Below, one piece after another: positions 18,376-26,909 of a DNA stretch of 42,365 nucleotides. Within the stretch, counting starts at the first letter, position 1. Each line of letters begins with the position of its first letter. Both the position numbers and the translations under genes were made by a program. Source of the stretch: Hyphomicrobiales bacterium. GTDB taxonomy: Bacteria; Pseudomonadota; Alphaproteobacteria; Rhizobiales; Xanthobacteraceae. The notes under the pieces were generated by a model. It searched no databases. It was not told where the DNA came from and saw only the letters and a program-made list of their open reading frames with translations. The DNA lies in contig WHTM01000041.1 in NCBI GenBank assembly GCA_009377755.1, positions 1 through 42,365 on the forward strand, read 5' to 3'.

Positions 18376-19785
18376 TTAGACCACCATCATCACCGGGTTC
18401 TCGATCAGCCGCCTGAACGCCGCCATCAGTTCGGCGGCAAGTGCGCCGTCGACCGCGCGGTGATCGCTCGAGAGCGTGCAAGTCATCATCATCGCCGCCT
18501 CGATCTTGCCATTGCGGGCGACCGCGCGCTCCTCGCCGGCGCCGACCGCCAGGATGGTGGCATGCGGCGGATTGATCACGGCAGCGAACTCGCGCACGCC
18601 GTACATGCCAAGGTTCGACACCGCCGTGCTGCCGCCCTGATACTCCTCGGGCTTGAGCTTTCTTGCACGCGCGCGGACCGCGTAGTCCTTCATCTCATTA
18701 GAGATGGCGGACAGGGATTTGGTTTCAGCGTGACGCACGATCGGCGTGATCAGGCCGCCTGGGATCGCCACCGCGACGCCGACGTCGGAATGCTTGTGGT
18801 GCAGCATGCCGCCCTCGGTCCACGTCACGTTGGCGTCAGGAATCTGCTGCAGCGCTACCGCCAGCGCCTTGATGACGAAGTCGTTGACCGAGAGCTTGAA
18901 CCCGGGCTTGCCGTCCTTGTCCTTGGGCGCGGCGTCGTTGATCTCCGCGCGCGCAGCCACCAGCCGGTCGATGTTGCAGTCGACGGTGAGATAGAAGTGC
19001 GGGATGGTGAGCTTCGCCTCCAGGAGGCGGCGGGCAATGATCTTGCGCACGTTGTCGTGCGGAACGACCTCATAGCTGTCCGCTTCGAACAGTGCGCGGA
19101 CCTTGTCGTCGGATGGCGCCTGTACCGGCAGCGCCGCAGGCGCTGCTCCGGGTACCGCCGCGAGCCGCAGGCCTTTGCCGGATTTCGCATGCTCGATGTC
19201 GCGCGCAACAATGCGCCCGTGCGGACCGGAACCCTGCACGCGGCCGATCTCGATGCCGGCCTCCTTGGCGAGCCGGCGCGCAAGCGGCGAGGAGAAGATG
19301 CGGTTGGCTCCGGCCCGCTTCTCGTCCTTCGAGACGGGCGCTTTCGCGCCCTCCTCAGGACGAGGCTGAGATTGGGGCTGGCGTTGCGCTTGCTTAGGCG
19401 CGGCACGATCTTTCCCCTCATCCTGAGGAGCCGCCTTTGGCGGCGTCTCGAAGGATGAGGCCCCGGCCTTGGCCTCTTGCTTCTTCTCCGGTGCCTTTGC
19501 TGCCGGTGCCGCCCCTGCCGCCCCTGCCGCCTTTACGTCCTCGCCTTCCGCAGCGATGACGGCGATCGGCTGGTTCACCGGCACGTCCTCGGTGCCCTCG
19601 GGCACCAGGATCCTGGCGAGCGTTCCCTCGTCGACCGCCTCGACCTCCATGGTCGCCTTGTCGGTCTCGATCTCGGCGATCACGTCGCCGGCCTTGATGG
19701 TGTCGCCTTCCTGCTTCAGCCAGCGCGCAAGGTTGCCCTTCTCCATGGTGGGCGACAGTGCGGGCATGAGGACATTGGTGGGCAT
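18376..19785 (-). CDS. pdhC: Dihydrolipoamide acetyltransferase (E2) of pyruvate dehydrogenase
   Basis: E2 core of the complex, moving acetyl groups from E1 to CoA. The 469 residues are: lipoyl domain 1-80 with lipoyl-lysine K43 in ETDKATME; a charged Ala/Pro/Lys/Gln linker (about 85-160); peripheral subunit-binding domain (SSPLARRLAKEAGIEIGRVQGSGPHGRI, in pieces, about 165-195); and the catalytic domain ending in SDHRAVDGALAAE with the active-site His and Asp. The linker contains a 45-bp palindrome in frame (19416-19460, residues about 109-124), described as a repeat. The lipoyl domain is nearly identical to that at the PdhB N terminus. Confidence 0.97.
   Translation of the reverse strand: MPTNVLMPALSPTMEKGNLARWLKQEGDTIKAGDVIAEIETDKATMEVEAVDEGTLARILVPEGTEDVPVNQPIAVIAAEGEDVKAAGAAGAAPAAKAPEKKQEAKAGASSFETPPKAAPQDEGKDRAAPKQAQRQPQSQPRPEEGAKAPVSKDEKRAGANRIFSSPLARRLAKEAGIEIGRVQGSGPHGRIVARDIEHAKSGKGLRLAAVPGAAPAALPVQAPSDDKVRALFEADSYEVVPHDNVRKIIARRLLEAKLTIPHFYLTVDCNIDRLVAARAEINDAAPKDKDGKPGFKLSVNDFVIKALAVALQQIPDANVTWTEGGMLHHKHSDVGVAVAIPGGLITPIVRHAETKSLSAISNEMKDYAVRARARKLKPEEYQGGSTAVSNLGMYGVREFAAVINPPHATILAVGAGEERAVARNGKIEAAMMMTCTLSSDHRAVDGALAAELMAAFRRLIENPVMMVV
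19416..19460. repeat. 45-bp palindromic repeat inserted in frame in the pdhC linker
   Basis: Outer arms cctcatcct (19416-19424) and aggatgagg (19452-19460) are perfect complements; inner arms gccgcc (19430-19435) and ggcggc (19439-19444) enclose a ttt loop, and gtctcg follows. This matches the pattern of a dispersed intergenic palindrome I recall from Bradyrhizobium-type genomes. Its length is a multiple of three and it is read as ASSFETPPKAAPQDEG in PdhC without breaking the frame. A half-copy pattern (hairpin plus gtctcgaa) occurs at 35412-35437. Confidence 0.7.
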
Positions 19786-19805
19786 GTGAAATTCCGCTTA
19801 GCGCC

Positions 19806-21254
19806 TTACCGGTAACAGACCGCTTTCACGGCATCGACCACTTTCGGGACCGAGGGCAGCGCCAGCTTTTCGAGGTTCGCCGCATATGGCATCGGCACGT
19901 CCTCGGCGGTGACGCGCGTCACCGGCGCGTCGAGATAGTCGAACGCTTCGACCATGACGCGCGCGGCGATCTCGGCGCCGATGCCGTTCTGCGGCCAGCC
20001 CTCCTCGACGGTGACGCAGCGGCCGGTCTTCATCACCGATTGGACGACCGTAGCGCTGTCCATCGGGCGCAGCGTGCGCAAGTCAATCACCTCCGCCTCG
20101 ATGCCGTCGTTGGCAAGTTCCTCGGCGGCCTTGAGGGCATAAGTCATGCCCATCGACCATGCGACGATGGTCACGTCGCCGCCGGGACGCGCGATCTTCG
20201 CCTTGCCGATCGGCAGCACGAAGTCGGCGAGCTTCGGCACCAGGAACGAATGGCCGTACAGAATCTCGTTCTCGAGGAAGATGATCGGGTTCTGGTCGCG
20301 GATCGCGGCTTTCAACAGCCCCTTGGCATCGGCGGCGGTGTAGGGCGCGATCACTTTCACGCCGGGAATGTGTGAATACCACGCCGAGTAGTCCTGGCTG
20401 TGCTGCGCGGCGACGCGGGCGGCAGGGCCGTTTGGTCCGCGGAATACCACCGAGCAGACCATCTGCCCCCCGGACATGTACAAGGTCTTTGCCGCCGAAT
20501 TGATCAGCTGGTCCATCGCCTGCATGGCGAAGTTCCAGGTCATGAACTCGACGATCGGCTTCAACCCTGCCATCGCCGCGCCGATGCCGAGGCCGGCAAA
20601 GCCGTGCTCGGTGATCGGCATGTCGATCACACGCCGCGCGCCGAACTCCTGCAGCAGTCCCTGGGTGACCTTGTAGGCGCCCTGATACTCAGCGACCTCT
20701 TCGCCCAGCACCAGCACGTCCGGATCGAGGCGCATCTCCTCCGCCATGGCGTCGCGCAGCGCCTCGCGCATCGTCATGGTCACCATCTCTGTGCCTTCCG
20801 GCACATCCGGCTCGGGAACCGTGGCGGGCTTCGGCGGCTCGGCGACGGCCGATTTCGGCTCGGCCGGCGCCGGCGCCTGTTTAGTCTCCGGCTGGTCCGG
20901 GGCGGCCAGCGGCAAGGACTCCGCGCCCTTGGCCTGCTGCGAGGATTTCGAGCCGTTGCCCTGTCCCTGTCTTGCTTTCGTCCCGGCTGCGGCCGGCGCG
21001 CCAGCCTCCTCTCCTTCGGCGAAGATGGTCGCGATCGGCGTGTTCACCGCGACGTCCTCGGTGCCCTCGGGCACCAGAATCTGCCCGAGCGTCCCTTCGT
21101 CGACCGCTTCGACCTCCATGGTAGCCTTGTCGGTCTCAATCTCGGCGATCACGTCGCCGGCTTTGACCGCGTCGCCTTCCTTCTTCACCCACCGGGCGAG
21201 ATTGCCCTTCTCCATCGTCGGGGAGAGCGCGGGCATCAGAACCTGGATCGGCAT
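19806..21254 (-). CDS. pdhB: Pyruvate dehydrogenase E1 component beta subunit with N-terminal lipoyl domain
   Basis: Beta subunit of the thiamine-dependent E1. The 482 residues start at ATG 21254 behind GGGGAG with [17 protein letters not shown], a full lipoyl domain (1-80, K43 in ETDKATME), an Ala/Pro linker (about 85-155), then the transketolase-like domain ([45 protein letters not shown]) and C-terminal domain. The lipoyl domain on E1-beta is known in alphaproteobacteria. The longer frame to 21518 overlaps the small membrane gene upstream with non-homologous sequence and is rejected. It is spaced 20 nt from pdhC. Confidence 0.97.
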   Translation of the reverse strand: MPIQVLMPALSPTMEKGNLARWVKKEGDAVKAGDVIAEIETDKATMEVEAVDEGTLGQILVPEGTEDVAVNTPIATIFAEGEEAGAPAAAGTKARQGQGNGSKSSQQAKGAESLPLAAPDQPETKQAPAPAEPKSAVAEPPKPATVPEPDVPEGTEMVTMTMREALRDAMAEEMRLDPDVLVLGEEVAEYQGAYKVTQGLLQEFGARRVIDMPITEHGFAGLGIGAAMAGLKPIVEFMTWNFAMQAMDQLINSAAKTLYMSGGQMVCSVVFRGPNGPAARVAAQHSQDYSAWYSHIPGVKVIAPYTAADAKGLLKAAIRDQNPIIFLENEILYGHSFLVPKLADFVLPIGKAKIARPGGDVTIVAWSMGMTYALKAAEELANDGIEAEVIDLRTLRPMDSATVVQSVMKTGRCVTVEEGWPQNGIGAEIAARVMVEAFDYLDAPVTRVTAEDVPMPYAANLEKLALPSVPKVVDAVKAVCYR

Positions 21255-21270
21255 GGACTCCCCGTTACGG

Positions 21271-21558
21271 CTATTTCGCGATGCGCGCGAGGTTGGTGGC
21301 GACCGCCGTCGCGGCAACCAGCGCAATGATGCAAGCAATGAAGGCGACCAGCGCCTTGTTGACGACGTCGGCATAACCGGCGGCGGCCCCTTTGAACCGG
21401 CCCCGTGCAAATGGCCAGGCGACGATCGCGAGCCAGCGCAACAGTCGGTCCTCCTGGCCGATCGCGGCCAAGGCGCGCGCGAAGTAGACAGCACCGACGA
21501 TCCAGCACACCACCGCACCTGCGATTGCCAGGTAGACCACGGCGAGAGCGATCGACAC
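21271..21558 (-). CDS. Small two-helix membrane protein between pdhA and pdhB
   Basis: A 95-residue frame starting at GTG 21558, which has a strong GGGAGGGG ribosome site. It has two hydrophobic segments (about 2-26, and 66-90 near [27 protein letters not shown]) around a cytosolic-type loop rich in Arg/Trp ([20 protein letters not shown]). Sixteen nt follow pdhA and about 16 nt precede pdhB, so it lies within the operon. I do not recognise a family. Earlier starts overlap the pdhA end and add nonhydrophobic, low-complexity sequence, so they are rejected. Confidence 0.75.
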   Translation of the reverse strand: MSIALAVVYLAIAGAVVCWIVGAVYFARALAAIGQEDRLLRWLAIVAWPFARGRFKGAAAGYADVVNKALVAFIACIIALVAATAVATNLARIAK

Positions 21559-21574
21559 TGTTCCCCTCCCGCGC

Positions 21575-22630
21575 CTAGCGCAACACGTCCGTGTAGAGCT
21601 CGCTCGGATCGGGTTCGGGATCCTGGATCGCGAACTCGGACGCCTCGTTGACCACAGCGCGGACCGACGCATCGATTTTCTTCAATTCATCCTCTGTAGC
21701 CCGCTTGGTCTCGATCAGCCGCAGGCGGACCTGCTCGATCGGGTCCTGCTCGCTGCGCACCTTGTCGACTTCCTCGCGGGTGCGGTACTTGACCGGGTCC
21801 GACATGGAATGGCCGCGATAGCGGTAGGTGAGCATCTCCAGGATGTAGGGACCGTTGCCCTCGCGGCACCATTGCACGGCCTTTGCGCCGGCCGCCTTGA
21901 CGGCGCGGACATCCATGCCGTCGACCTGCTCCCCGGGGATGTTGAACGACAAGCCTCGCTTCGACAAATCCGTGGTCGCTGACGCCCGGTCGATCGACGT
22001 CCCCATGGCATAGCGGTTGTTCTCGATGATGTAGACCACCGGAAGCTTCCATAGCTCCGCCATATTGAAGCTCTCGTAGACCTGGCCCTGGTTGGCGGCG
22101 CCGTCCCCGAAATAGGTGAGCGAGACGTTGTCGTTGCCGCGGTAGCGGTTGGCGAAGGCCAGCCCGGTGCCGAGCGGGACCATTGCGCCGACGATGCCGT
22201 GGCCGCCGTAGAACCCCTTCTCGACCGAGAACATGTGCATCGAGCCGCCCTTGCCCTTGGAATAGCCGCCGCGGCGCCCGGTCAGTTCGGCCATCACACC
22301 CTTCGGGTCCATACCACAGGCCAGCATGTGGCCGTGATCCCGGTAGCCGGTGATCACCTGGTCGCCCGGCTTGCGCGTCATCTGCATGCCGACGACTACG
22401 GCTTCCTGGCCGATATACAGATGGCAGAAGCCGCCGATCAGGCCCATGCCGTACATCTGGCCGGCCTTCTCTTCGAAGCGGCGGATCAGCAGCATCTGCT
22501 CGAAGACGGCGCGTTCCTGCTCCTTGGTCAGGGCCGGAACGGGCGACGATTGTTCATCCGCAGGCTTTTCGGCGGCGGATCGGCGGATCGACGCGGTCTG
22601 CGCCGCTGGCGTTGTCGTGGAAGCGGCCAT
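21575..22630 (-). CDS. pdhA: Pyruvate dehydrogenase E1 component alpha subunit
   Basis: Thiamine-diphosphate-binding subunit of the E1 that decarboxylates pyruvate. The 351 residues have a Pro/Ala-rich N-terminal extension (1-35), then [26 protein letters not shown], the GKGGSMHMF loop, the TPP motif GDGAANQG (175-182) ending in NN (204-205), and [11 protein letters not shown] in the region corresponding to the regulatory loop of the human enzyme. Start at ATG 22630 with GGGAGA upstream. First gene of pdhA-(small gene)-pdhB-pdhC; the 168-bp gap to ftsB probably holds its promoter. Confidence 0.98.
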   Translation of the reverse strand: MAASTTTPAAQTASIRRSAAEKPADEQSSPVPALTKEQERAVFEQMLLIRRFEEKAGQMYGMGLIGGFCHLYIGQEAVVVGMQMTRKPGDQVITGYRDHGHMLACGMDPKGVMAELTGRRGGYSKGKGGSMHMFSVEKGFYGGHGIVGAMVPLGTGLAFANRYRGNDNVSLTYFGDGAANQGQVYESFNMAELWKLPVVYIIENNRYAMGTSIDRASATTDLSKRGLSFNIPGEQVDGMDVRAVKAAGAKAVQWCREGNGPYILEMLTYRYRGHSMSDPVKYRTREEVDKVRSEQDPIEQVRLRLIETKRATEDELKKIDASVRAVVNEASEFAIQDPEPDPSELYTDVLR

Positions 22631-22798
22631 GGGTCTCCCTGCGCGAGCACGCTTTGGTTAGGCGGCAAGGCGAAACTCCCATAGCCCAAATCGACGCGGG
22701 GCGGAAGCGCAGGCGGCGCCGCTCCGCTGCATCTGCGAAGGGCAAATCATTGAACTCACGCCCAATTCGCGGGGCAGATCAGCCATGCGACAAAAAAA

Positions 22799-23116
22799 TC
22801 AGTCGCCCTTGACCGACATCACGACGTCGTGTGGGTGCGCATAGCCGAGCAGCATACGGGCGCGCTCGTCGAGCATGTCGGGATCGAGGCTGGGGGACCG
22901 CAGCAGAGTCAGCCGTCGCTCCCATTGCGCCCGGGACTGCCTTAACTCGGCGAGTTCGCTCGAGAGCTCCGCAAACTGCACATCAAGGTCCTGCTTGGCT
23001 TTGAGGCCATGATTGCCGGTATAGGCATTGACGCCGAAATAGCCAATGAACAGCACCGCGCCCAGGTAGAGCCCGAGCGCGGTGAGAATCGCACGGAGTC
23101 GTTTGCGGGTGACCAT
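22799..23116 (-). CDS. ftsB: Cell division protein FtsB (septum formation initiator)
   Basis: Bitopic division protein that links FtsQ and FtsL. The 105 residues from ATG 23116 show an N-terminal membrane helix (about 9-28), a coiled coil (about 40-72, LDVQFAELSSELAELRQ) and the C-terminal LDPDMLDERARMLLGYA typical of the family in rhizobia. ftsB just upstream of pdhA is the usual alphaproteobacterial order. The frame stays open to 23191 but the extension runs through the palindrome at 23160-23189 and is not credible coding. Confidence 0.9.
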   Translation of the reverse strand: MVTRKRLRAILTALGLYLGAVLFIGYFGVNAYTGNHGLKAKQDLDVQFAELSSELAELRQSRAQWERRLTLLRSPSLDPDMLDERARMLLGYAHPHDVVMSVKGD

Positions 23117-23159
23117 GCCCGACGATGGGCACGGCGGTGTTAAGGCCGGTTTAATGACC

Positions 23160-23189
23160 GTCATTCCCGAGCGCCGGCCGCGGAATGAC
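23160..23189. repeat. Intergenic palindrome (gtcattcc family)
   Basis: gtcattcc at 23160-23167 is the perfect complement of ggaatgac at 23182-23189, enclosing a GC-rich loop. The same arm sequence appears in the larger palindrome at 36582-36632, so it is a second member of a dispersed element. It lies between the Bug-type gene stop and ftsB and may terminate the former's transcript. Confidence 0.55.
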
Positions 23190-23200
23190 ACCAGGCGTAT

Positions 23201-24214
23201 CTATTGTTTCGGAATTCCGGCGCGTTGAATCACATCGCCCCACTTCTTGATATCGCCCGCCAGTCGGGCCTTCAACTCCTCGGGCGAACTCGCCTTGGCC
23301 TCGATCCCGAGTGCGGCATAGCGCTTCTTCACCGCCTCGTCGGCCATGATCTCGCGCATTGCCTTGTTGACGGTATCGATCACCTCTTTCGGAATGCCGC
23401 TCGGCCCAAAGAATCCGTTCCACGAGATCACTTCGTAACCGGGGACGCCGGCCTCCGCGACGGTCGGCACGTCGGGCATAGCCTGCGACCGGCTGGTTCC
23501 TGAGGTTGCCAATGCCCGCGCCTTCTTGTCGTTGATAATTCCGCGCACGGCGGCCGGGAACTCGACGACGAGCTGGACATCATTGCGCAGCATGGCGACC
23601 GTGATTTCCGGCGTGGTGCGGTGGGGAATGATCTGGAAATTCAGTCCCGCCGACGACTTGAACAGCTCGGCCCCCAGATGCTGGGTGCTGCCGACGTTGA
23701 CAGTGCCGACGTTGAGTTTTCCGGGCTGTGCCGTCGCGGCCGTGATGAAATCCTGCAAGGTCTTGTAGGGCGAATCCGCGGCTGTGAGGAAGACGAGTTC
23801 GAACACGCCCATCATTGAGATGGTGTCGAACTGCTTGACCGGATCGAATGGCAGCGCCTTGAACAGCGCCGCGCTGATCGAAGTACCGTTGGTGACCAGG
23901 CCGAGCGTGTATCCGTCCGCGGCCGCCGCAAGCACCGCGCGCGCCGCGGTGATGCCGCCAGCTCCCGGTTTGTTTTCGATAACGAAGCGCTGTCCAAGCT
24001 TTTCGCTGAGTTTTTCAGCCGCAAGGCGCGAGCTGACGTCGGCCATGCCGCCGGCGCCGAACGGCAGCACGACGGTCACCGGCTTGGTCGGGTAATTGGC
24101 CTGAGCCATGCCGGGGCGCGTCGCGCCAAGAGAGGCGCCGGCCGCGAGCGGGATCGCGGCGAGCGACGCGCTGAATGTGCGGCGGGTGATCGTCTGTGAG
24201 GTCTTTTTTGGCAT
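23201..24214 (-). CDS. Bug-family tripartite tricarboxylate transporter substrate-binding protein
   Basis: Periplasmic binding protein of the Bug/TctC family, usually binding carboxylates. The 337 residues begin with a twin-arginine-like signal (TRRTFSASLAAIPLAAGASLG, then a cleavage region near MAQANYPTKP). The mature part has the family hallmarks YPTKPVTVVLPFGAGG, RFVIENKPGAGG, PDVPTVAEAGVPGYEV and GFFGPSGIPKEV. No TctA/TctB membrane genes are nearby, common for orphan Bug proteins. It follows the gentisate dioxygenase gene on the same strand, so gentisate or a related aromatic acid is a possible ligand, but this is inference. Confidence 0.92.
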   Translation of the reverse strand: MPKKTSQTITRRTFSASLAAIPLAAGASLGATRPGMAQANYPTKPVTVVLPFGAGGMADVSSRLAAEKLSEKLGQRFVIENKPGAGGITAARAVLAAAADGYTLGLVTNGTSISAALFKALPFDPVKQFDTISMMGVFELVFLTAADSPYKTLQDFITAATAQPGKLNVGTVNVGSTQHLGAELFKSSAGLNFQIIPHRTTPEITVAMLRNDVQLVVEFPAAVRGIINDKKARALATSGTSRSQAMPDVPTVAEAGVPGYEVISWNGFFGPSGIPKEVIDTVNKAMREIMADEAVKKRYAALGIEAKASSPEELKARLAGDIKKWGDVIQRAGIPKQ

Positions 24215-24349
24215 TGCAGCTCTCTTTGTCCCTATGAAACAATCTTGATCCAGGTGTGCTTCCGCTTTGCAGCCATCAATCCCCGTTATTCTGCTCTCAC
24301 GGTGACACAGGCGTCCAGGGTCGATCTGCCGCGGGCGGAGCGGGCCGCC

Positions 24350-25453
24350 TCACGCCGCGAGCGGCTGGTGCCCGGCGTTGTCGCCGTAGGATTCCTCCCG
24401 ATAGAGGCTGAGAGCGTCCATCACTGGGAGGTCGTGGAACGAGAACAGGCAGGCGTCGTCCGTCTCCGACGCGTTACCGTGCTCGTGCCACGCCCAGGAC
24501 GGCACGCAGAAGATATCGCGCTTTTGCCAGTCGAAACGGCGGCCGCCGATAATCGAATAGCCTTCGCCTTTCGCCACCTGGTAGATCGTGCTGCCGGTGT
24601 GGCGATGCGCCTGCGTCTTCTCGCCTGGGCGCAGCATCTGCATGGCAGCGCCAATCGTCTGCATCACCGGACCGCCGGTGATCGGGTTGACGTATTTCAT
24701 CACCACGCCGTCGTACGGCGACCCATCCGTTGCCCGGGCGTACTCTTGCAACGCCTCATAGGTCGGCTCCCACTCGTACTTGAACAGCGGCGAGTACCCC
24801 TTCGACCAGGTATCGTTGACCGGCCGTAGCCCGGGATGGCCCCAGGTCTTGCTGGTGTCGTCGACCGAATAGCCGACCGCCTGATTGAGGTTCGGATGGA
24901 CCGCGAAGAAGTTCGCTTCAAGCGCATTGACAAGGGGAATGTCCAAACCGTCCTGCCAGATGCAAGGGGACCCGCTGTCCTCCACGCCGTGTTCGTGCCA
25001 GGTGCCGTTCGGCGTGAGCACGAAGTCATTGGCGGAGAGCGACATCTTGTGTCCGTCGACGATGGTGTAGGCGCCTTCGCCCTCCATGATGAAGCGCAGC
25101 GCGGAGGCCGAATGCATGTGGGCGGAGGCAACCTCGCCGGGGTTCATCACCTGCAGGCCGGAATAGAGCCAGCCGACCGCGGCGGCGACATCGCGCCGGC
25201 CCGGATTGTTCAGATAGATCACCCGCCGGCCGGCCTTCTCGGGGCTCACCAGCGCGATCGAGCGCAGCACGTGCTCGCGCAGGTCGCGGTAGCGCCACAG
25301 CACCGGCACCGAGTCGGACTTCGGCTCCCACGGCTCGATCTTGTTGGCGACCGTCCATAAGGCGGCGGTCTCGTAACGCTCCAGGTCCTTGTAGTAGCGC
25401 TCGAGCTCGGGCGTGCCCGCGACATTGGCTCTGCCGGTCACCTCGTTACGCAT
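24350..25453 (-). CDS. Gentisate 1,2-dioxygenase-like bicupin
   Basis: Fe(II)-dependent ring-cleaving dioxygenase; gentisate is the likely substrate, though 1-hydroxy-2-naphthoate or salicylate dioxygenases are close relatives. The 367 residues form two cupin barrels: the first with H112 and H114 (SAHMHSAS) and H153 and H155 (WHEHG), the second with AHRHTGSTIYQV and WHEHGN (about 285-335). No maleylpyruvate isomerase or fumarylpyruvate hydrolase genes are in the window, so the pathway is not complete here. It forms a probable two-gene unit with the downstream Bug protein, 135 bp apart. Confidence 0.88.
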   Translation of the reverse strand: MRNEVTGRANVAGTPELERYYKDLERYETAALWTVANKIEPWEPKSDSVPVLWRYRDLREHVLRSIALVSPEKAGRRVIYLNNPGRRDVAAAVGWLYSGLQVMNPGEVASAHMHSASALRFIMEGEGAYTIVDGHKMSLSANDFVLTPNGTWHEHGVEDSGSPCIWQDGLDIPLVNALEANFFAVHPNLNQAVGYSVDDTSKTWGHPGLRPVNDTWSKGYSPLFKYEWEPTYEALQEYARATDGSPYDGVVMKYVNPITGGPVMQTIGAAMQMLRPGEKTQAHRHTGSTIYQVAKGEGYSIIGGRRFDWQKRDIFCVPSWAWHEHGNASETDDACLFSFHDLPVMDALSLYREESYGDNAGHQPLAA

Positions 25454-25507
25454 GGCGGCCTCTCCTTCTGCATCTCCCTCCAGCGTAGTCGCTTCTGCGG
25501 CCGTTGC

Positions 25508-26641
25508 CTATGACGCCGACAGGCCGCCACGCGCCCAGCCGGCCTTGACCTCCTCACGCATGTCGGCGAGCCGGCCGCTCGCGATCGCCGCGCGGAGCGT
25601 CGCCATGAGCGTCTGGTAGTATGCGAGATTGCTGGCGGACAGCAGCATGGCACCTAACGCCTCGTTGGCTTTCACCAGGTGATGCAGATAGGCGCGGGAA
25701 TAGGCGCGCGCCGCTGGGCAATCGCTCTCCGCATCGAGCGGGCGCGGGTCGTCGGCGTAGCGGGCGTTCTTCAGGTTGATCGGGCCGAAGCGGGTAAAGG
25801 CGACGCCGTGGCGGCCGTTGCGGGTCGGCAGCACGCAGTCGAACATGTCGACGCCGCGAGCCACCGCCTCGACGATGTCGTCGGGCGTGCCCACACCCAT
25901 CAGGTAGCGCGGCTTGTCAACCGGCAGCGCCGGCGCGACAGTGTCGAGGATCGACAGCATCACGGCTTGCGGCTCGCCGACCGCAAGGCCACCGATGGCA
26001 TAGCCGGCAAAGCCAATGGCGCCGAGTTCCCTGGCGCCGGCCAGTCGCAGGTCATGCTGGTCTCCGCCCTGCACGATTCCGAACAGCGCGCGGCCGGGGC
26101 CAGCACCTTCGAACGCGCGCTTGCAGCGTTCCGCCCAGCACAGCGACAGGCACATGGCGCGCTCAAGCTCGGCGCGCGTCGCCGGCAGCTTGCTGCATTC
26201 GTCGAGCTGCATGACGATGTCGGAGCCGAGCAGGTCCTGCACCTCGATCGCGCGCTCCGGTGTCAGCGATACCATGGCGCCGTCGAGATGCGAGCGAAAC
26301 GTGACGCCCGTCTCGTCGAGCTTGCGCAGTCCAGCAAGCGACATCACCTGGAAACCGCCGGAGTCCGTGAGGATTGCGTACGGCCAGTTCATGAACTTAT
26401 GCAAGCCGCCAAGCGCCGCAATCCGTTCCGCACCCGGCCGCAGCATCAGGTGATAGGTATTTCCCAGCAGGATATCGGCACCGGAACGGCGCACCTCCTC
26501 GGGCATCACGGCTTTGACCGTTGCCTGTGTGCCGATCGGCATGAACGCCGGCGTGCGAACTTGGCCATGCGCGGTGACGATCGTCCCGGTGCGCGCGCCG
26601 CCGTCGGTCGCATCGATGCGGAATGCGAACGCGTCACCCAT
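25508..26641 (-). CDS. tgt: Queuine tRNA-ribosyltransferase Tgt, zinc site not conserved
   Basis: Swaps guanine-34 for preQ1 in tRNAs with GUN anticodons. From ATG 26641 (AAGGAA upstream) it is 377 residues with the general acid-base Asp in LTDSGGFQ (D93), the base pocket FGIVQGG and GGLAVGEP, and the nucleophile in [14 protein letters not shown]. The usual zinc motif C-x-C-x2-C-x25-H reads S306, C308, A311, S337, so three of four ligands are missing while the surrounding SRAYLHHL fold is kept. The start overlaps the end of the small upstream gene by 8 nt. The longer frame to 26830 overlaps that gene and is rejected. Confidence 0.96.
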   Translation of the reverse strand: MGDAFAFRIDATDGGARTGTIVTAHGQVRTPAFMPIGTQATVKAVMPEEVRRSGADILLGNTYHLMLRPGAERIAALGGLHKFMNWPYAILTDSGGFQVMSLAGLRKLDETGVTFRSHLDGAMVSLTPERAIEVQDLLGSDIVMQLDECSKLPATRAELERAMCLSLCWAERCKRAFEGAGPGRALFGIVQGGDQHDLRLAGARELGAIGFAGYAIGGLAVGEPQAVMLSILDTVAPALPVDKPRYLMGVGTPDDIVEAVARGVDMFDCVLPTRNGRHGVAFTRFGPINLKNARYADDPRPLDAESDCPAARAYSRAYLHHLVKANEALGAMLLSASNLAYYQTLMATLRAAIASGRLADMREEVKAGWARGGLSAS

Positions 26642-26909
26642 CGAATTCCTTGTCATGAACGGAGGCATCAGCGGCCTGCTCATCGAGCGATTGGCGGTAG
26701 CGGATGCAGCCGCGCAGGAACTTTGGCCAAGGCGGAACTGCAATCGACGGTTCAAGCTTCTCGGGCAATAGCGACCACATGGCTGGGTGATGCCAGCAGA
26801 GATCGTGCCCGCTGGCGTCACGATGCTCACGAATGGCCGCTCTCAATCTCTTGACTTCGACGACGAGCGCATCCCGGTCCATCACGTCCAAATCGCCGTC
26901 CATGATCAT
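26634..26909 (-). CDS. Small protein of unknown function between queA and tgt
   Basis: A 91-residue frame from ATG 26909 (a second ATG two codons later is possible). It opens with an acidic stretch, a basic helix ([17 protein letters not shown], about 15-31), then [18 protein letters not shown] (34-51) rich in Cys/His/Trp, and a Pro/Trp segment [17 protein letters not shown] recall short proteins with an IR-x-HRD...CW pattern in many bacteria but no assigned function. The ATG overlaps the queA stop (ATGA) and the stop overlaps tgt by 8 nt, so it is translated within the queA-tgt unit. The longer frame to 27263 lies inside queA and is a shadow. Confidence 0.85.
   Translation of the reverse strand: MIMDGDLDVMDRDALVVEVKRLRAAIREHRDASGHDLCWHHPAMWSLLPEKLEPSIAVPPWPKFLRGCIRYRQSLDEQAADASVHDKEFDG

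Noticed and set aside
21255-21518. Upstream extension of pdhB making a 570-residue protein
   Set aside because: The lipoyl domain must start at MPIQVLMP; the extension is the antisense-like alternate frame of the small membrane gene and is Arg/Ser-rich shadow sequence.
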